From Bacteroidales bacterium UBA1173 (GTDB lineage Bacteria; Bacteroidota; Bacteroidia; Bacteroidales; F082): a stretch of DNA of 64,000 nucleotides. Under the pieces are notes generated by a model. The model saw only the letters and a list, made by a program, of their open reading frames with translations. It had not been told where the DNA came from and searched no databases. Positions 31,343-39,746 of the stretch are shown here, in pieces. Location of the stretch: NCBI GenBank assembly GCA_002311655.1, contig DBYZ01000010.1:1-64000 (forward strand), written 5' to 3'. How positions within the stretch are numbered: position 1 is the first letter of the stretch; each line of letters opens with the position of its first letter. Made by a program: the position numbers and the translations under genes.

Positions 31343-32778
31343 TAATATACCAGCTATTGACACGAGTTTTCGGTGCCAATGAGAACAAAAAATGCGGCAC
31401 GTTTAGCGACATCAACGATGATGAGATTGAAAGGATTAAGTCGCTGAGCGTCAGCTATATATGGCTTACTGGCGTGATCAGGCACTCGGGTTGGCGCGAT
31501 ACCAATCCGGCCGTCACCAAAGGAAAAGCTGGCTCTCCATACGCCATCGTCGATTACTATGACATCGACCCCGACCTTGCCGACAACGAGGCGAATAGGA
31601 TGGAGGAGTTTGAAAAGACTGTCGAACGTATTCATAATCATGGACTTAAAGTGATTATCGACTTAGTTCCAAACCACTTGGCACGTGAATACAAAGGCGA
31701 TTTCACCGACGAGAATTTCTATATTTTGCCGAATCAGAAATTCGTTGCGCCGACGGAAAATGGCGATCCGTATTATGAGTTTCCTGCAAAAGCCACCGGC
31801 AATGATGTGTTTTCACCAGCACCTTCGCGGAGCGACTGGTACGACACGGTGAAACTCAACTACACCAACCGTGACACATGGCATAAAATGCTGAAAATCA
31901 TGCGGTTCTGGTGCTCAAAAGGCATCGACGGATTCCGTTGCGATATGGCTGAGATGGTGCCTGTCGAATTTTGGAGATGGGCTATTGGTGAATTGCGTAA
32001 GTCGTTCAATATCATCATGATAGCGGAGATTTACCAGCCGAATCTGTATAAAAGCTACGTTGAGTCAGGTTTCGATTTTCTTTACGACAAGGTCGGGCTG
32101 TATAATACCTTGGAAAACATCTATCGTTACGGACAGCGTGCCGATAGCATTTCTGATGTCTGGAAGAACCTTAACGGATTGGATGACAATATGTTACGAT
32201 TCATGGAAAACCACGATGAGGTCCGGTTGGCATCAAAATTTTTCATGCAGAAACCAGAAAACGCATTCCCGTTTGTTGCATTGTCAGCATTGATGAACCG
32301 TGGTCCTTTCATGATTTACAACGGACAGGAATATGGCGAGGATGCAGCTGATTCTGATAACGGCAGAACATCGATATTCGATTATTGTTATATGAAAATC
32401 AAAAATTTACAGGTTTTTGATTTTTACAAAAATTTATTGAATTTCCGTGAATCACATCCAGCTATACATCAAGGCGCATTCTACGATCTGATGTGGGCGA
32501 ATCCGTGGTACAACAATTTCGACCCGCAATATGTTTATGCTTTTTTACGCTATTATGGCAATGATAAGTTATTGATTGTCATTAATTTCAACCTTAATGA
32601 AAGCCGAAATGTGACGGTCACAATCCCTGATGACGCTCGAAAATTGGTTGGTGGTTGTAATGAAAAATATAATGTTGAATTGAAACCAGGAGAATTTCAG
32701 GTAATTGATATAAATTCTTCACGTTATCTTTTAACTTCAAACTCCAAACTTCAAACTTCAAACTATGAAAATCGTTGA
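31339..32778 (+). CDS. GH13 alpha-amylase family enzyme
   Basis: A 479-residue glycoside hydrolase or transglycosylase. It carries the GH13 conserved regions DLVPNHLARE, GIDGFRCDMAEMV (nucleophile Asp), IIMIAEIYQ (acid/base Glu) and FMENHDEVR, plus a small C-terminal beta domain. No signal peptide is visible, so it is probably cytoplasmic and acts on maltodextrin or glycogen. It lies between the S9 gene (4-bp overlap) and the branching enzyme gene (14-bp overlap). Its last residues (LLTSNSKLQTSNYENR) are translated from a TTCAAAC array, so the original C terminus was probably shorter. Confidence 0.88.
   Translation: MIIYQLLTRVFGANENKKCGTFSDINDDEIERIKSLSVSYIWLTGVIRHSGWRDTNPAVTKGKAGSPYAIVDYYDIDPDLADNEANRMEEFEKTVERIHNHGLKVIIDLVPNHLAREYKGDFTDENFYILPNQKFVAPTENGDPYYEFPAKATGNDVFSPAPSRSDWYDTVKLNYTNRDTWHKMLKIMRFWCSKGIDGFRCDMAEMVPVEFWRWAIGELRKSFNIIMIAEIYQPNLYKSYVESGFDFLYDKVGLYNTLENIYRYGQRADSISDVWKNLNGLDDNMLRFMENHDEVRLASKFFMQKPENAFPFVALSALMNRGPFMIYNGQEYGEDAADSDNGRTSIFDYCYMKIKNLQVFDFYKNLLNFRESHPAIHQGAFYDLMWANPWYNNFDPQYVYAFLRYYGNDKLLIVINFNLNESRNVTVTIPDDARKLVGGCNEKYNVELKPGEFQVIDINSSRYLLTSNSKLQTSNYENR
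32732..32764 (+). repeat. TTCAAAC array at the GH13/branching-enzyme junction
   Basis: Four copies of TTCAAAC/TCCAAAC in 33 bp. They encode the GH13 C-terminal tail and end one base before the ATG of the branching enzyme. Confidence 0.8.
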
Positions 32779-34762
32779 CAATGACAATTGGTTAGCCCCA
32801 GTTTCTGAAGAAGTTCAAAAACGTTACGACCGTTTCTGTAACTGCTTGAAAACCATTGAAAAACAATATGGTAGTCTCGGTAACTTCGCCACTGCGCACC
32901 ATTTCTTCGGTTTTCATTATGACCGCGTCCGTCGTGGCTGGTGGTACCGTGAATGGGCTCCGGCAGCGCATTATATGTCGTTGTTTGGCGACTTCAACAA
33001 CTGGGACCGCTATGCGAATCCATTAGAAAACACTGGCAATGGCATTTGGGAGGTGTTTCTCCCTGATGACGAATACAAAACCAAGTTTGTCCACGGCAGT
33101 CTTCTCAAAGTGCTTGTGCAGTCGAGCATTGGAGAACAGGAGCGCATACCTATTTATATTAATAGAGTGGTCCAGGACGAGAATACAAAAGATTTCTCAG
33201 CACAGTTTTGGAATCCTGAAACACCTTATGTTTTTGAAAATCAGACACCTGTGCTGAACGACGAGCCCTTGCTTATTTATGAGTCGCATGTGGGAATGGC
33301 GCAGGAAAAAGAAGAGGTGGGTAGTTATAATGAATTCATTACCAACGTGTTACCTCGTATAAAGGCTGATGGTTACAATGCTGTGCAGCTGATGGCTATT
33401 GCCGAGCATCCATATTATGGCTCTTTCGGCTATCATGTGTCGAATTTCTTCGCCGCCAGTTCGCGTTTCGGCACTCCGGAAGAGCTGAAAAAACTGGTGG
33501 ATACGGCTCATGGCATGGGACTGCTGGTGATTATGGACCTTGTTCATTCGCATACCGTGAAAAACGTGCGAGAAGGAATTAATCTCTTCGATGGCACTGA
33601 ATATCAGTATCTTAAGCCTGGTTTGGAAGGCGTTCACCCGCAATGGGATTCGAAACTTTTCAACTATGGGAAGATCGAGACTTTGCAGCTGTTGCTGTCG
33701 AATGTTCGCTATTGGCTTGAGGAATATCATTTCGACGGATATCGTTTCGACGGCGTGACATCGATGCTTTACAAAAATCACGGCATTGGCGAGACTTTCG
33801 ACAATCCTTGGAAATATTTTGGCGATGGCGTTGACAATGATGCCGTGACGTATCTTCAACTTGCAAATAAGCTGATTCATGATATTGACAATCAGAATGT
33901 TACGATAGCAGAAGATGTTAGCGGCATGCCCGGCATCTGTGCCAAAATCGAAGACGGCGGCATAGGTTTCGACTATCGTCTCGGCATGGGTCTGCCTGAT
34001 TTCTGGATAAAGGTGCTTAAAGACCAGACCGACGAGCAATGGAACATGCATGAGTTCTTCTTTACCATGACAAACCGTCTGCAAGACGTGAAAACCATAG
34101 CATACGCTGAGTCTCACGACCAGGCGCTGGTGGGCGATAAGACACTTGCATTCAGGCTCATGGACAAGGAGATGTACTTCGCGATGGATAAAAATTCGCA
34201 GAATCTTATCATCGACAGAGGAATCGCTTTGCACAAGATGATTCGTTTCTTCACCATCACCCTTGGTGGCGACGCTTGGCTTAACTTCATGGGCAACGAG
34301 TTCGGGCATCCCGAGTGGATCGACTTTCCAAGATATGACAACGGATGGAGCTACAAATATGCAAAACGCCAATGGTCGTTGGTGGATAATGGCTATCTGA
34401 AATACCATTGGCTGGGCGATTTCGACAAATCGATGCTCGATTTTGTGAAGAAAACTAAGGTGATGCAGGCGGCTCCGGCGTGGCTTTTGAACGCCGACGA
34501 GGATAACAAAACCATAGTGTTTGAACGAAACAACCTTATTTTTGTGTTCAACTGGGGACAAAAATCCTTGCCCGATTACAGGATAAATGTAAAGCAGACC
34601 GGCGACTATGAAATTATGTTCACAACAGATGACAAATGCTTCGGAGGCTTTGAAAACATTGATAAAAGCGCGGTTTTCCCGTCTGAGAGAATTGGCGATG
34701 AGATAATAATGAGAATTTATAACGTGGCCCGAACAGCAACTGTTTATCGAGTGAAAAGCTAA
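32765..34762 (+). CDS. glgB: 1,4-alpha-glucan branching enzyme (GH13)
   Basis: A 665-residue glycogen branching enzyme. A CBM48 domain (FHYDRVRRGWWYREWAPAAHYMSLFGDFNNWDR, about residues 50-85) precedes the catalytic barrel. Conserved regions are DLVHSHT, DGYRFDGVTSML (nucleophile), VTIAEDVSGMPG (acid/base) and YAESHDQ. The layout (ESHVGMAQ and NEFGHPEWIDFPR) resembles the eukaryotic-type branching enzymes used by many Bacteroidota. No glycogen synthase or phosphorylase gene is present here. The start overlaps the GH13 gene by 14 bp. Confidence 0.92.
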   Translation: MKIVDNDNWLAPVSEEVQKRYDRFCNCLKTIEKQYGSLGNFATAHHFFGFHYDRVRRGWWYREWAPAAHYMSLFGDFNNWDRYANPLENTGNGIWEVFLPDDEYKTKFVHGSLLKVLVQSSIGEQERIPIYINRVVQDENTKDFSAQFWNPETPYVFENQTPVLNDEPLLIYESHVGMAQEKEEVGSYNEFITNVLPRIKADGYNAVQLMAIAEHPYYGSFGYHVSNFFAASSRFGTPEELKKLVDTAHGMGLLVIMDLVHSHTVKNVREGINLFDGTEYQYLKPGLEGVHPQWDSKLFNYGKIETLQLLLSNVRYWLEEYHFDGYRFDGVTSMLYKNHGIGETFDNPWKYFGDGVDNDAVTYLQLANKLIHDIDNQNVTIAEDVSGMPGICAKIEDGGIGFDYRLGMGLPDFWIKVLKDQTDEQWNMHEFFFTMTNRLQDVKTIAYAESHDQALVGDKTLAFRLMDKEMYFAMDKNSQNLIIDRGIALHKMIRFFTITLGGDAWLNFMGNEFGHPEWIDFPRYDNGWSYKYAKRQWSLVDNGYLKYHWLGDFDKSMLDFVKKTKVMQAAPAWLLNADEDNKTIVFERNNLIFVFNWGQKSLPDYRINVKQTGDYEIMFTTDDKCFGGFENIDKSAVFPSERIGDEIIMRIYNVARTATVYRVKS

Positions 34763-34831
34763 AGTTTACAATGATGTTGATAATTTTTTTTCTTGTTGAA
34801 AAAAAAATGTTGCACATATTAAGAAAAAATA

Positions 34832-34840
34832 TAACTTTGC
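34832..34840 (+). promoter_or_regulatory. Promoter (TAACTTTGC) for outer membrane protein gene
   Basis: TAACTTTGC with GTTG at 34809-34812, 19 bp upstream. It leaves an 80-base leader before the ATG at 34927, unusually long for this window. Confidence 0.65.
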
Positions 34841-34926
34841 GAAGTATTTGACAATTAAATATCAAAAGATAAAGAGAGGATGCCGAAAATCTCATAAAGA
34901 GTAGGCGTAATTAAAATTATTTTACT

Positions 34927-35604
34927 ATGAAAAAATTATTTATCACAATTGCTTTTGTAGCAGCAGCTATGTTCGCACAGGCACAGTTCTTTGTAGGTGG
35001 TAACCTCGGCTTGGGCACAAGAAGCAACACTTACAAATTGGAAGGTGGCGGCCTTTCAATCACACAGGATCTGCCAAAAACTTTCAACTTCACAATTGCT
35101 CCATCAGTTGGTTACATGTTCAATGACAACATGGGCGTCGGTCTCGACCTCGGTTTCGGCTTTGGCAAAACAACTAGAAAAAATTATGACGACGAAACAG
35201 GTGAATTGGTAAACACAACAACAATTAAGGAAACAACTATCGGTTTCGCTCCTTATTTCCGTTATGTGTTTGCAGAAGTTGACAACTTCAAGTTCTATGC
35301 AGATGCAAGAATTGAATACAGCTATACAAAGCCAAAAGCTACTGTTGAAGGTGGTGGTATGACAATGACAGCCGATGGCAACAAGACCACTACATTCGGC
35401 ATCGGCGTTGTTCCTGGAATGGCTTACATGCTCACAGACAACATCTCAATGAACTGCGCTCTTAACATCCTTGAACTTGGTTTCAACACAACAAAAGAAA
35501 CAGCTAAATCAGACGGTGTTACAGAAACATATAAAACAAACGAATTTGGTTTCGGCGTCAACAACGCAACACCTATCACAATTGGTTTCTACTACACATT
35601 CTAA
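34927..35604 (+). CDS. Outer membrane beta-barrel protein
   Basis: A 225-residue porin-like small barrel. The signal peptide MKKLFITIAFVAAAMFAQAQ is cleaved after AQA. The mature part alternates beta strands (FFVGGNLGLGTRSN, GYMFNDNMGVGLDLGFGFG, GFAPYFRYVF, FKFYADARIEYSY) and ends in a C-terminal aromatic, ITIGFYYTF. Codons such as ACA, GGT and AAC dominate, as in the protease genes downstream, which suggests strong expression. It is flanked by its own promoter and terminator, so it is monocistronic. Function beyond a barrel is unknown. Confidence 0.85.
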   Translation: MKKLFITIAFVAAAMFAQAQFFVGGNLGLGTRSNTYKLEGGGLSITQDLPKTFNFTIAPSVGYMFNDNMGVGLDLGFGFGKTTRKNYDDETGELVNTTTIKETTIGFAPYFRYVFAEVDNFKFYADARIEYSYTKPKATVEGGGMTMTADGNKTTTFGIGVVPGMAYMLTDNISMNCALNILELGFNTTKETAKSDGVTETYKTNEFGFGVNNATPITIGFYYTF

Positions 35605-35621
35605 TATTTGAAGTGTAATTA

Positions 35622-35658
35622 TAAAAAAAAGGCGCTGAATTCAGCGCCTTTTTTTTAT
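35622..35658. terminator. Bidirectional intrinsic terminator
   Basis: AAGGCGCTGA/TCAGCGCCTT forms a 10-bp stem flanked by A- and T-runs on both sides. It serves the barrel gene on the plus strand and slyD on the minus strand, whose stop lies inside the T-run. Confidence 0.92.
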
Positions 35659-36188
35659 TTGCAACCTTCGCAGCCGCCATCGCAACTGCCACTGTCGCAG
35701 CTGCCGCCGCAATGACCGCAGCCTCCGCCGAAGTCTTCTTCTTTCAGCTCACGCACTGCAAGAATCTCGCCCTCGAAATAGAGCGGCACACCGGCCAACT
35801 CGTGGTTGAAGTCGATTTCAACGAGCTCGAGGCTCACTTTCTTGATTTTTCCTGGAACGATGCCGTTTCCAATGTTGAACTGTAAGGTGTTACCTTCTTT
35901 GCAATGCTCGCTGAGCTTGCCGTTTTCCATGAACATGTCTTTCTTCACGGTGTAAACCATCTCAGGGTTGTACTCGCCGTAACCTTCGGCAGGAGTGAGG
36001 TGGAAACCGAAAGTGTCGCCAGGTTCAAGACCTTGCAATGATTCCTCAAAACGTGGTAAGAACATTCCGTGTCCGAAAATCGCCTCCAATGGTTTCTCTT
36101 TCGTGGCCTGGTCGATGACCGGACCGTCTTTTGTGTCGTTGTGTAACGTGTAAGTCAACGTTACAAAGGTATTATTCGCTACTTTCAT
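35655..36188 (-). CDS. slyD: FKBP-type peptidyl-prolyl isomerase, SlyD-like
   Basis: A 177-residue prolyl isomerase and chaperone. It has the FKBP domain split by an insert-in-flap (EAIFGHGMFLPRFEESLQGLEPGDTF, then YGEYNPEMVYTV) and the second FKBP strand DFNHELAGVPLYFEGEI. The C terminus is a Cys/Gly tail (GGGCGHCGGSCDSGSCDGG, ending CEGCK) that, in SlyD of other bacteria, binds nickel or zinc. It faces the barrel gene across a shared terminator. Confidence 0.9.
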   Translation of the reverse strand: MKVANNTFVTLTYTLHNDTKDGPVIDQATKEKPLEAIFGHGMFLPRFEESLQGLEPGDTFGFHLTPAEGYGEYNPEMVYTVKKDMFMENGKLSEHCKEGNTLQFNIGNGIVPGKIKKVSLELVEIDFNHELAGVPLYFEGEILAVRELKEEDFGGGCGHCGGSCDSGSCDGGCEGCK

Positions 36189-36205
36189 AATATTTATTTA
36201 AAAAT

Positions 36206-36238
36206 TAACTTCAAACTTCAAAATCCAAACTTCAAACT
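36206..36238. repeat. TTCAAAC array between the VWA gene and slyD
   Basis: Three TTCAAAC copies plus TTCAAAATCCAAAC. On the minus strand it begins TAGTTTGAAGTTTGG, whose TAG is the VWA gene stop codon. Confidence 0.75.
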
Positions 36239-38129
36239 AATAAATTCCAAATATTTTTCTTAATAACCATTCAATTGTTATAAGTCCTAAGATGCTGAAA
36301 AACAACCATTTAAGATTAATCAAATCGTCATATCTTGTCTCTTCCCTTGAAATAGACGTGACGCGGCTGTCGTTCTCCAAATCTTTTATAATATCTTGAA
36401 TATCAGTGATATAATAGTGTTTTCCACCTGTCTGCGATGCTAACGAACGCATACGTTCAATGTTTGCGGTCAGATCTTGTGCCTCGATGCCGATTGATTC
36501 CACTGTGAATGTGCCGTTGGTGTTGTATTCCACACCTCCAAACGTAGCGTGGGCACGGTATTTGTAAATGCCTTCAGGCAACATTCCGATATTCAGATTA
36601 TAATTGTTCTCGCCTTTTGAAAACACATATTCATATTGATTATTAATCACAATATGCAAATCCGGCTCGTTAATCAATTCTCGGCTCGGATTTCTCAATT
36701 CCGCTGAAATGCTGATGTTTTCCGTGTTTAGATAACTGTCTTTGTGATTGATTGTCAGCTCTTTATCTTTTTCTGTGAGCAGATATTTCACCGTCTTGCT
36801 GATAATCTCGTTGAATCCGTCATTGTTTTTATGATGGAAGTATTCGTAAAGTTTCCAGCGCCAGCAGCCTGTTCCGAAAAGGAACGCATGTCTGTTTCCG
36901 TCGTTGTCATTGGCGAACGCCAGCAGTGGGAGAGGAGTCTCCATATCCATCACATTCATGTTGAACAATTCGTCATGGCGGCCGTTGAATGTGATCTCAG
37001 AATGAGGCAGCGACAGTGGCGGATATGTCTGTATCTCATTTTTGATGTCGGAATTGATTGTGAACAGTCCGAAACCGTTGTTAAACCTGGCTTTCACGTC
37101 AAGATTTGTATTTGCTGCGCCACGTTGAATTGTTACGATATCCTGCGATTCGTTGAATTTGTCAAAATCATTTCCTATAATATATAATGATGGAATTGTT
37201 GATTTTGCTGCTGTTTGATGATAAATAACCAAATCATAATTATCCATATCATCAACCAAATCATAAACAACATCAAATTCGAAATGGTCATCCAATGCCG
37301 ATTTTATTGCCGCGATGTCGGGGTGCGGTGCGCGTGCAATGCACAAAACACGGTATTTTTTGTCGGTGACGGTGATGAAAATACGGCGCAATTTATCACC
37401 AACGATAATATCAATTTGTTTCGTGCCTCCATCGCCGGAATCGATATTGGAATCAAAGGTTTTCGAAAATTTGTTCGATGTCACTGGCACACTGACGTTT
37501 TCCACCTCGACGCCGTCCATTTTTACAATGACATTCATGTCTTTACCCTTGTAATTCAAGGCGTTAGCGGTGACTCGAAGCGGAAACAGCATGTTTGCCT
37601 GCACCGTTTTGTTGTATTTCACATCTTTGATGGTCATTGACGGATATGCGACGGTGTCACCGAGCGTTACGGAATATATTGGGAAAGGATAGTTTTCGAT
37701 GATTAATTCAGGTTCAACTCCTTGATTCACAATGCCATCAGAGAGCAAGACTACTGCGCCGACGTTCTTTTTGTAATATTGGCGCGAAATGGTGTTTAAT
37801 GCCTCGGAAATGTTTGTGTATTGGTTGCCAAAATCATGATAATCAACATTATAACTTTTTTCCAGCACATTTTTTATTGAATCGACAGCTTTCGGACATT
37901 CCGGCATCGACTCTGATTTATCCTGCGCAAAAACGATGATAGGATTCTCTATCTTATTGATTTTCTGTTTGATATATGGATTGACGAACAGCATCACGAC
38001 GGTGGCTACGACTATTGTCCTTAACGCGAAAAGCAATATCGTTAGCGGCTTGCTGTATTTCCTCGAGAATAGATACAGCAGCGAGGCATAAACCATGCCG
38101 ATTGCCAATGCCATAAAAACCAACCACAT
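36237..38129 (-). CDS. Membrane protein with von Willebrand A-like domain
   Basis: A 630-residue membrane-anchored protein. Two N-terminal helices (MWLVFMALAIGMVYASLLYLF and LTILLFALRTIVVATVVMLFV) precede a VWA-like fold with a MIDAS motif DKSES (in VFAQDKSESM) and VVLLSDGIVN. Ig-like and glutamine-amidotransferase-like regions follow, and the C-terminal helix is LKWLFFSILGLITIEWLL. Related Bacteroidota proteins are annotated only as VWA or hypothetical. The TAG stop coincides with the edge of a TTCAAAC array. It is divergent from the glycosyltransferase operon. Confidence 0.72.
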   Translation of the reverse strand: MWLVFMALAIGMVYASLLYLFSRKYSKPLTILLFALRTIVVATVVMLFVNPYIKQKINKIENPIIVFAQDKSESMPECPKAVDSIKNVLEKSYNVDYHDFGNQYTNISEALNTISRQYYKKNVGAVVLLSDGIVNQGVEPELIIENYPFPIYSVTLGDTVAYPSMTIKDVKYNKTVQANMLFPLRVTANALNYKGKDMNVIVKMDGVEVENVSVPVTSNKFSKTFDSNIDSGDGGTKQIDIIVGDKLRRIFITVTDKKYRVLCIARAPHPDIAAIKSALDDHFEFDVVYDLVDDMDNYDLVIYHQTAAKSTIPSLYIIGNDFDKFNESQDIVTIQRGAANTNLDVKARFNNGFGLFTINSDIKNEIQTYPPLSLPHSEITFNGRHDELFNMNVMDMETPLPLLAFANDNDGNRHAFLFGTGCWRWKLYEYFHHKNNDGFNEIISKTVKYLLTEKDKELTINHKDSYLNTENISISAELRNPSRELINEPDLHIVINNQYEYVFSKGENNYNLNIGMLPEGIYKYRAHATFGGVEYNTNGTFTVESIGIEAQDLTANIERMRSLASQTGGKHYYITDIQDIIKDLENDSRVTSISREETRYDDLINLKWLFFSILGLITIEWLLRKIFGIY

Positions 38130-38147
38130 TTTTCTGTGAAATTTTTT

Positions 38148-38156
38148 GCAAAAATA
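38148..38156 (-). promoter_or_regulatory. -7 box (TATTTTTGC, minus strand) for VWA gene
   Basis: TATTTTTGC read on the minus strand, 18 bp before the ATG at 38129. It lies back-to-back with the plus-strand box at 38170. Confidence 0.6.
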
Positions 38157-38169
38157 CGAAAAATATCAG

Positions 38170-38177
38170 TACTTTTG
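38170..38177 (+). promoter_or_regulatory. Promoter (TACTTTTG with -33 TTTG) for glycosyltransferase operon
   Basis: TACTTTTG with TTTG at 38145-38148, 21 bp upstream. The ATG at 38191 follows after 13 bp. Confidence 0.7.
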
Positions 38178-38190
38178 TAGTTTGTTTTGA

Positions 38191-39180
38191 ATGATGAAAA
38201 AGTTTTTAGTTATCCAAACCGCATCCATAGGTGATGTCATCCTCGCGACGGCTGTCGCAGAGAAACTACATGTGTATTTCCCTGATAGTCAGATAGATAT
38301 GATGATTAAAAAGGGCTATGAGAGCCTGTTTGATAATCATCCGTATTTAAATAGGGTGTATTCGTGGGACAAGAAAAATCACAAATACAGCAGCCTGTTG
38401 TCGATTTGGCGACAGGTGCGCAAACAGCGTTATGACCAGATAATCAACATACAACGTTATGCCGCGACAGGTTTTATCACCGCTTTCGGCAAGGCTAAGG
38501 AGACTTCAGGTTTCGACAAGAACCCGTTCAGCTGCTTCTTCACTCACAAAATCAAGCATGAGATAGGGGTGAAGGGATTGCATGAGGTCGACAGAAACCA
38601 GAAGCTTATCGTGCACCTCACCGATGACAAGGCGGTGCGTCCCGCTCTGTATCCTAATGAAGCGGTTTTTGAAAAGGTAAAACATTATAAAACAGGCACT
38701 TACATCTGTGTAGCACCATGCTCATTGTGGTTTACAAAGCAGTTTCCTGAAGAACGCTGGATTCATTTTTTGAATCTTGTTCCTGATGATTTGAAGGTTT
38801 ATCTTCTTGGTGGCAGAGACGATATCGCTTATTGCGACCGCATCATCGCCAATGTGCCTAACAAGCAGATTGAGAGTCTCGCAGGTCAGCTGAACCTCCT
38901 GGAATCAGCGGCTTTGATGCGCGATGCCAAGATGAACTACGTCAACGACTCATCGCCCATGCACCTCGCTAGTTCACAAAATGCGCCAACGACGGCAATC
39001 TTCTGCTCTACGGTTACTGATTTTGGCTTCGGTCCTTTGTCGGACGACTCGGTGGTGGTGCAGGAAAACCGTAACCTGAAATGCCGTCCTTGTGGGTTGC
39101 ACGGATATAAAAAATGTCCGGAAGGTCATTTCAGATGTGCTGAATTTATTGAAATTAGAGAACTAACAGACAGATTATGA
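38191..39180 (+). CDS. Glycosyltransferase family 9 (heptosyltransferase-like)
   Basis: A 329-residue GT-B enzyme of the ADP-heptose:LPS heptosyltransferase family, acting at the cytoplasmic face on lipopolysaccharide or lipooligosaccharide core. It shows QTASIGDVILATAVAEKLHVYFP at the N terminus, APCSLWFTKQFPEERW near the middle, and NYVNDSSPMHLASSQNAPTTAIFC in the nucleotide-sugar binding region. The last 30 residues contain four Cys (CRPCGLHGYKKCPEGHFRC), as in some GT9 members. The stop overlaps the Sua5 gene by 4 bp. Confidence 0.86.
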   Translation: MMKKFLVIQTASIGDVILATAVAEKLHVYFPDSQIDMMIKKGYESLFDNHPYLNRVYSWDKKNHKYSSLLSIWRQVRKQRYDQIINIQRYAATGFITAFGKAKETSGFDKNPFSCFFTHKIKHEIGVKGLHEVDRNQKLIVHLTDDKAVRPALYPNEAVFEKVKHYKTGTYICVAPCSLWFTKQFPEERWIHFLNLVPDDLKVYLLGGRDDIAYCDRIIANVPNKQIESLAGQLNLLESAALMRDAKMNYVNDSSPMHLASSQNAPTTAIFCSTVTDFGFGPLSDDSVVVQENRNLKCRPCGLHGYKKCPEGHFRCAEFIEIRELTDRL

Positions 39181-39746
39181 ACACTTTTGAAGAAGAAGTC
39201 GCATTATGCGTGAAGTTGCTGTCGGAAGGCAAGGTCTTCGTTTATCCTACCGACACCATCTGGGGAATTGGCTGCGATGCCACTAATTCCAAGGCTATCG
39301 ACAAGATTTTCAAGATCAAGAACCGTCCTGCCGGCAAAGGTCTTATCATTTTGGTTGACTCCGTCGAACGTTTGAAGGATTATGTCAAAAACCCATCGCC
39401 GGTAGCGTCAGATTTGATTAAAGCAGCACGCAACCCGTTGAGTATCATATATAAAGAGTCAAAGGGACTTGCCAAGAATCTGTCGTCAGACGGCAGTGTC
39501 TGCATCCGCGTCACGACGAATGAATTTTGTCAGGAGGTGATAAAACGCCTTGGACATCCGATAACATCGACATCGGCTAACCTCAGCGGCGAGCCTTCAC
39601 CGGCCAATTTCTCCGATATTTCCGAAGAGATGAAAAAAGCAGCCGATTATGTCGTGAGCCTCTATCATGACGTGATAGTGAAGCCAAAAGCGTCTACGAT
39701 TATTAAAATTAATGACGATAATTCATTTGATATTGTAAGATCATGA
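39177..39746 (+). CDS. L-threonylcarbamoyladenylate synthase (Sua5/YrdC family)
   Basis: A 189-residue YrdC-fold enzyme that makes threonylcarbamoyl-AMP for t6A modification of tRNA position 37. It has the family signature VFVYPTDTIWGIGCDAT, the KNRPAGKGLIILV loop, and RVTTNEFCQEVIKRLGHPITSTSANLSGEPSP. The C-terminal Sua5 extension is absent, so it is the short type. It is coupled by 4-bp overlaps to both neighbours. Confidence 0.92.
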   Translation: MNTFEEEVALCVKLLSEGKVFVYPTDTIWGIGCDATNSKAIDKIFKIKNRPAGKGLIILVDSVERLKDYVKNPSPVASDLIKAARNPLSIIYKESKGLAKNLSSDGSVCIRVTTNEFCQEVIKRLGHPITSTSANLSGEPSPANFSDISEEMKKAADYVVSLYHDVIVKPKASTIIKINDDNSFDIVRS

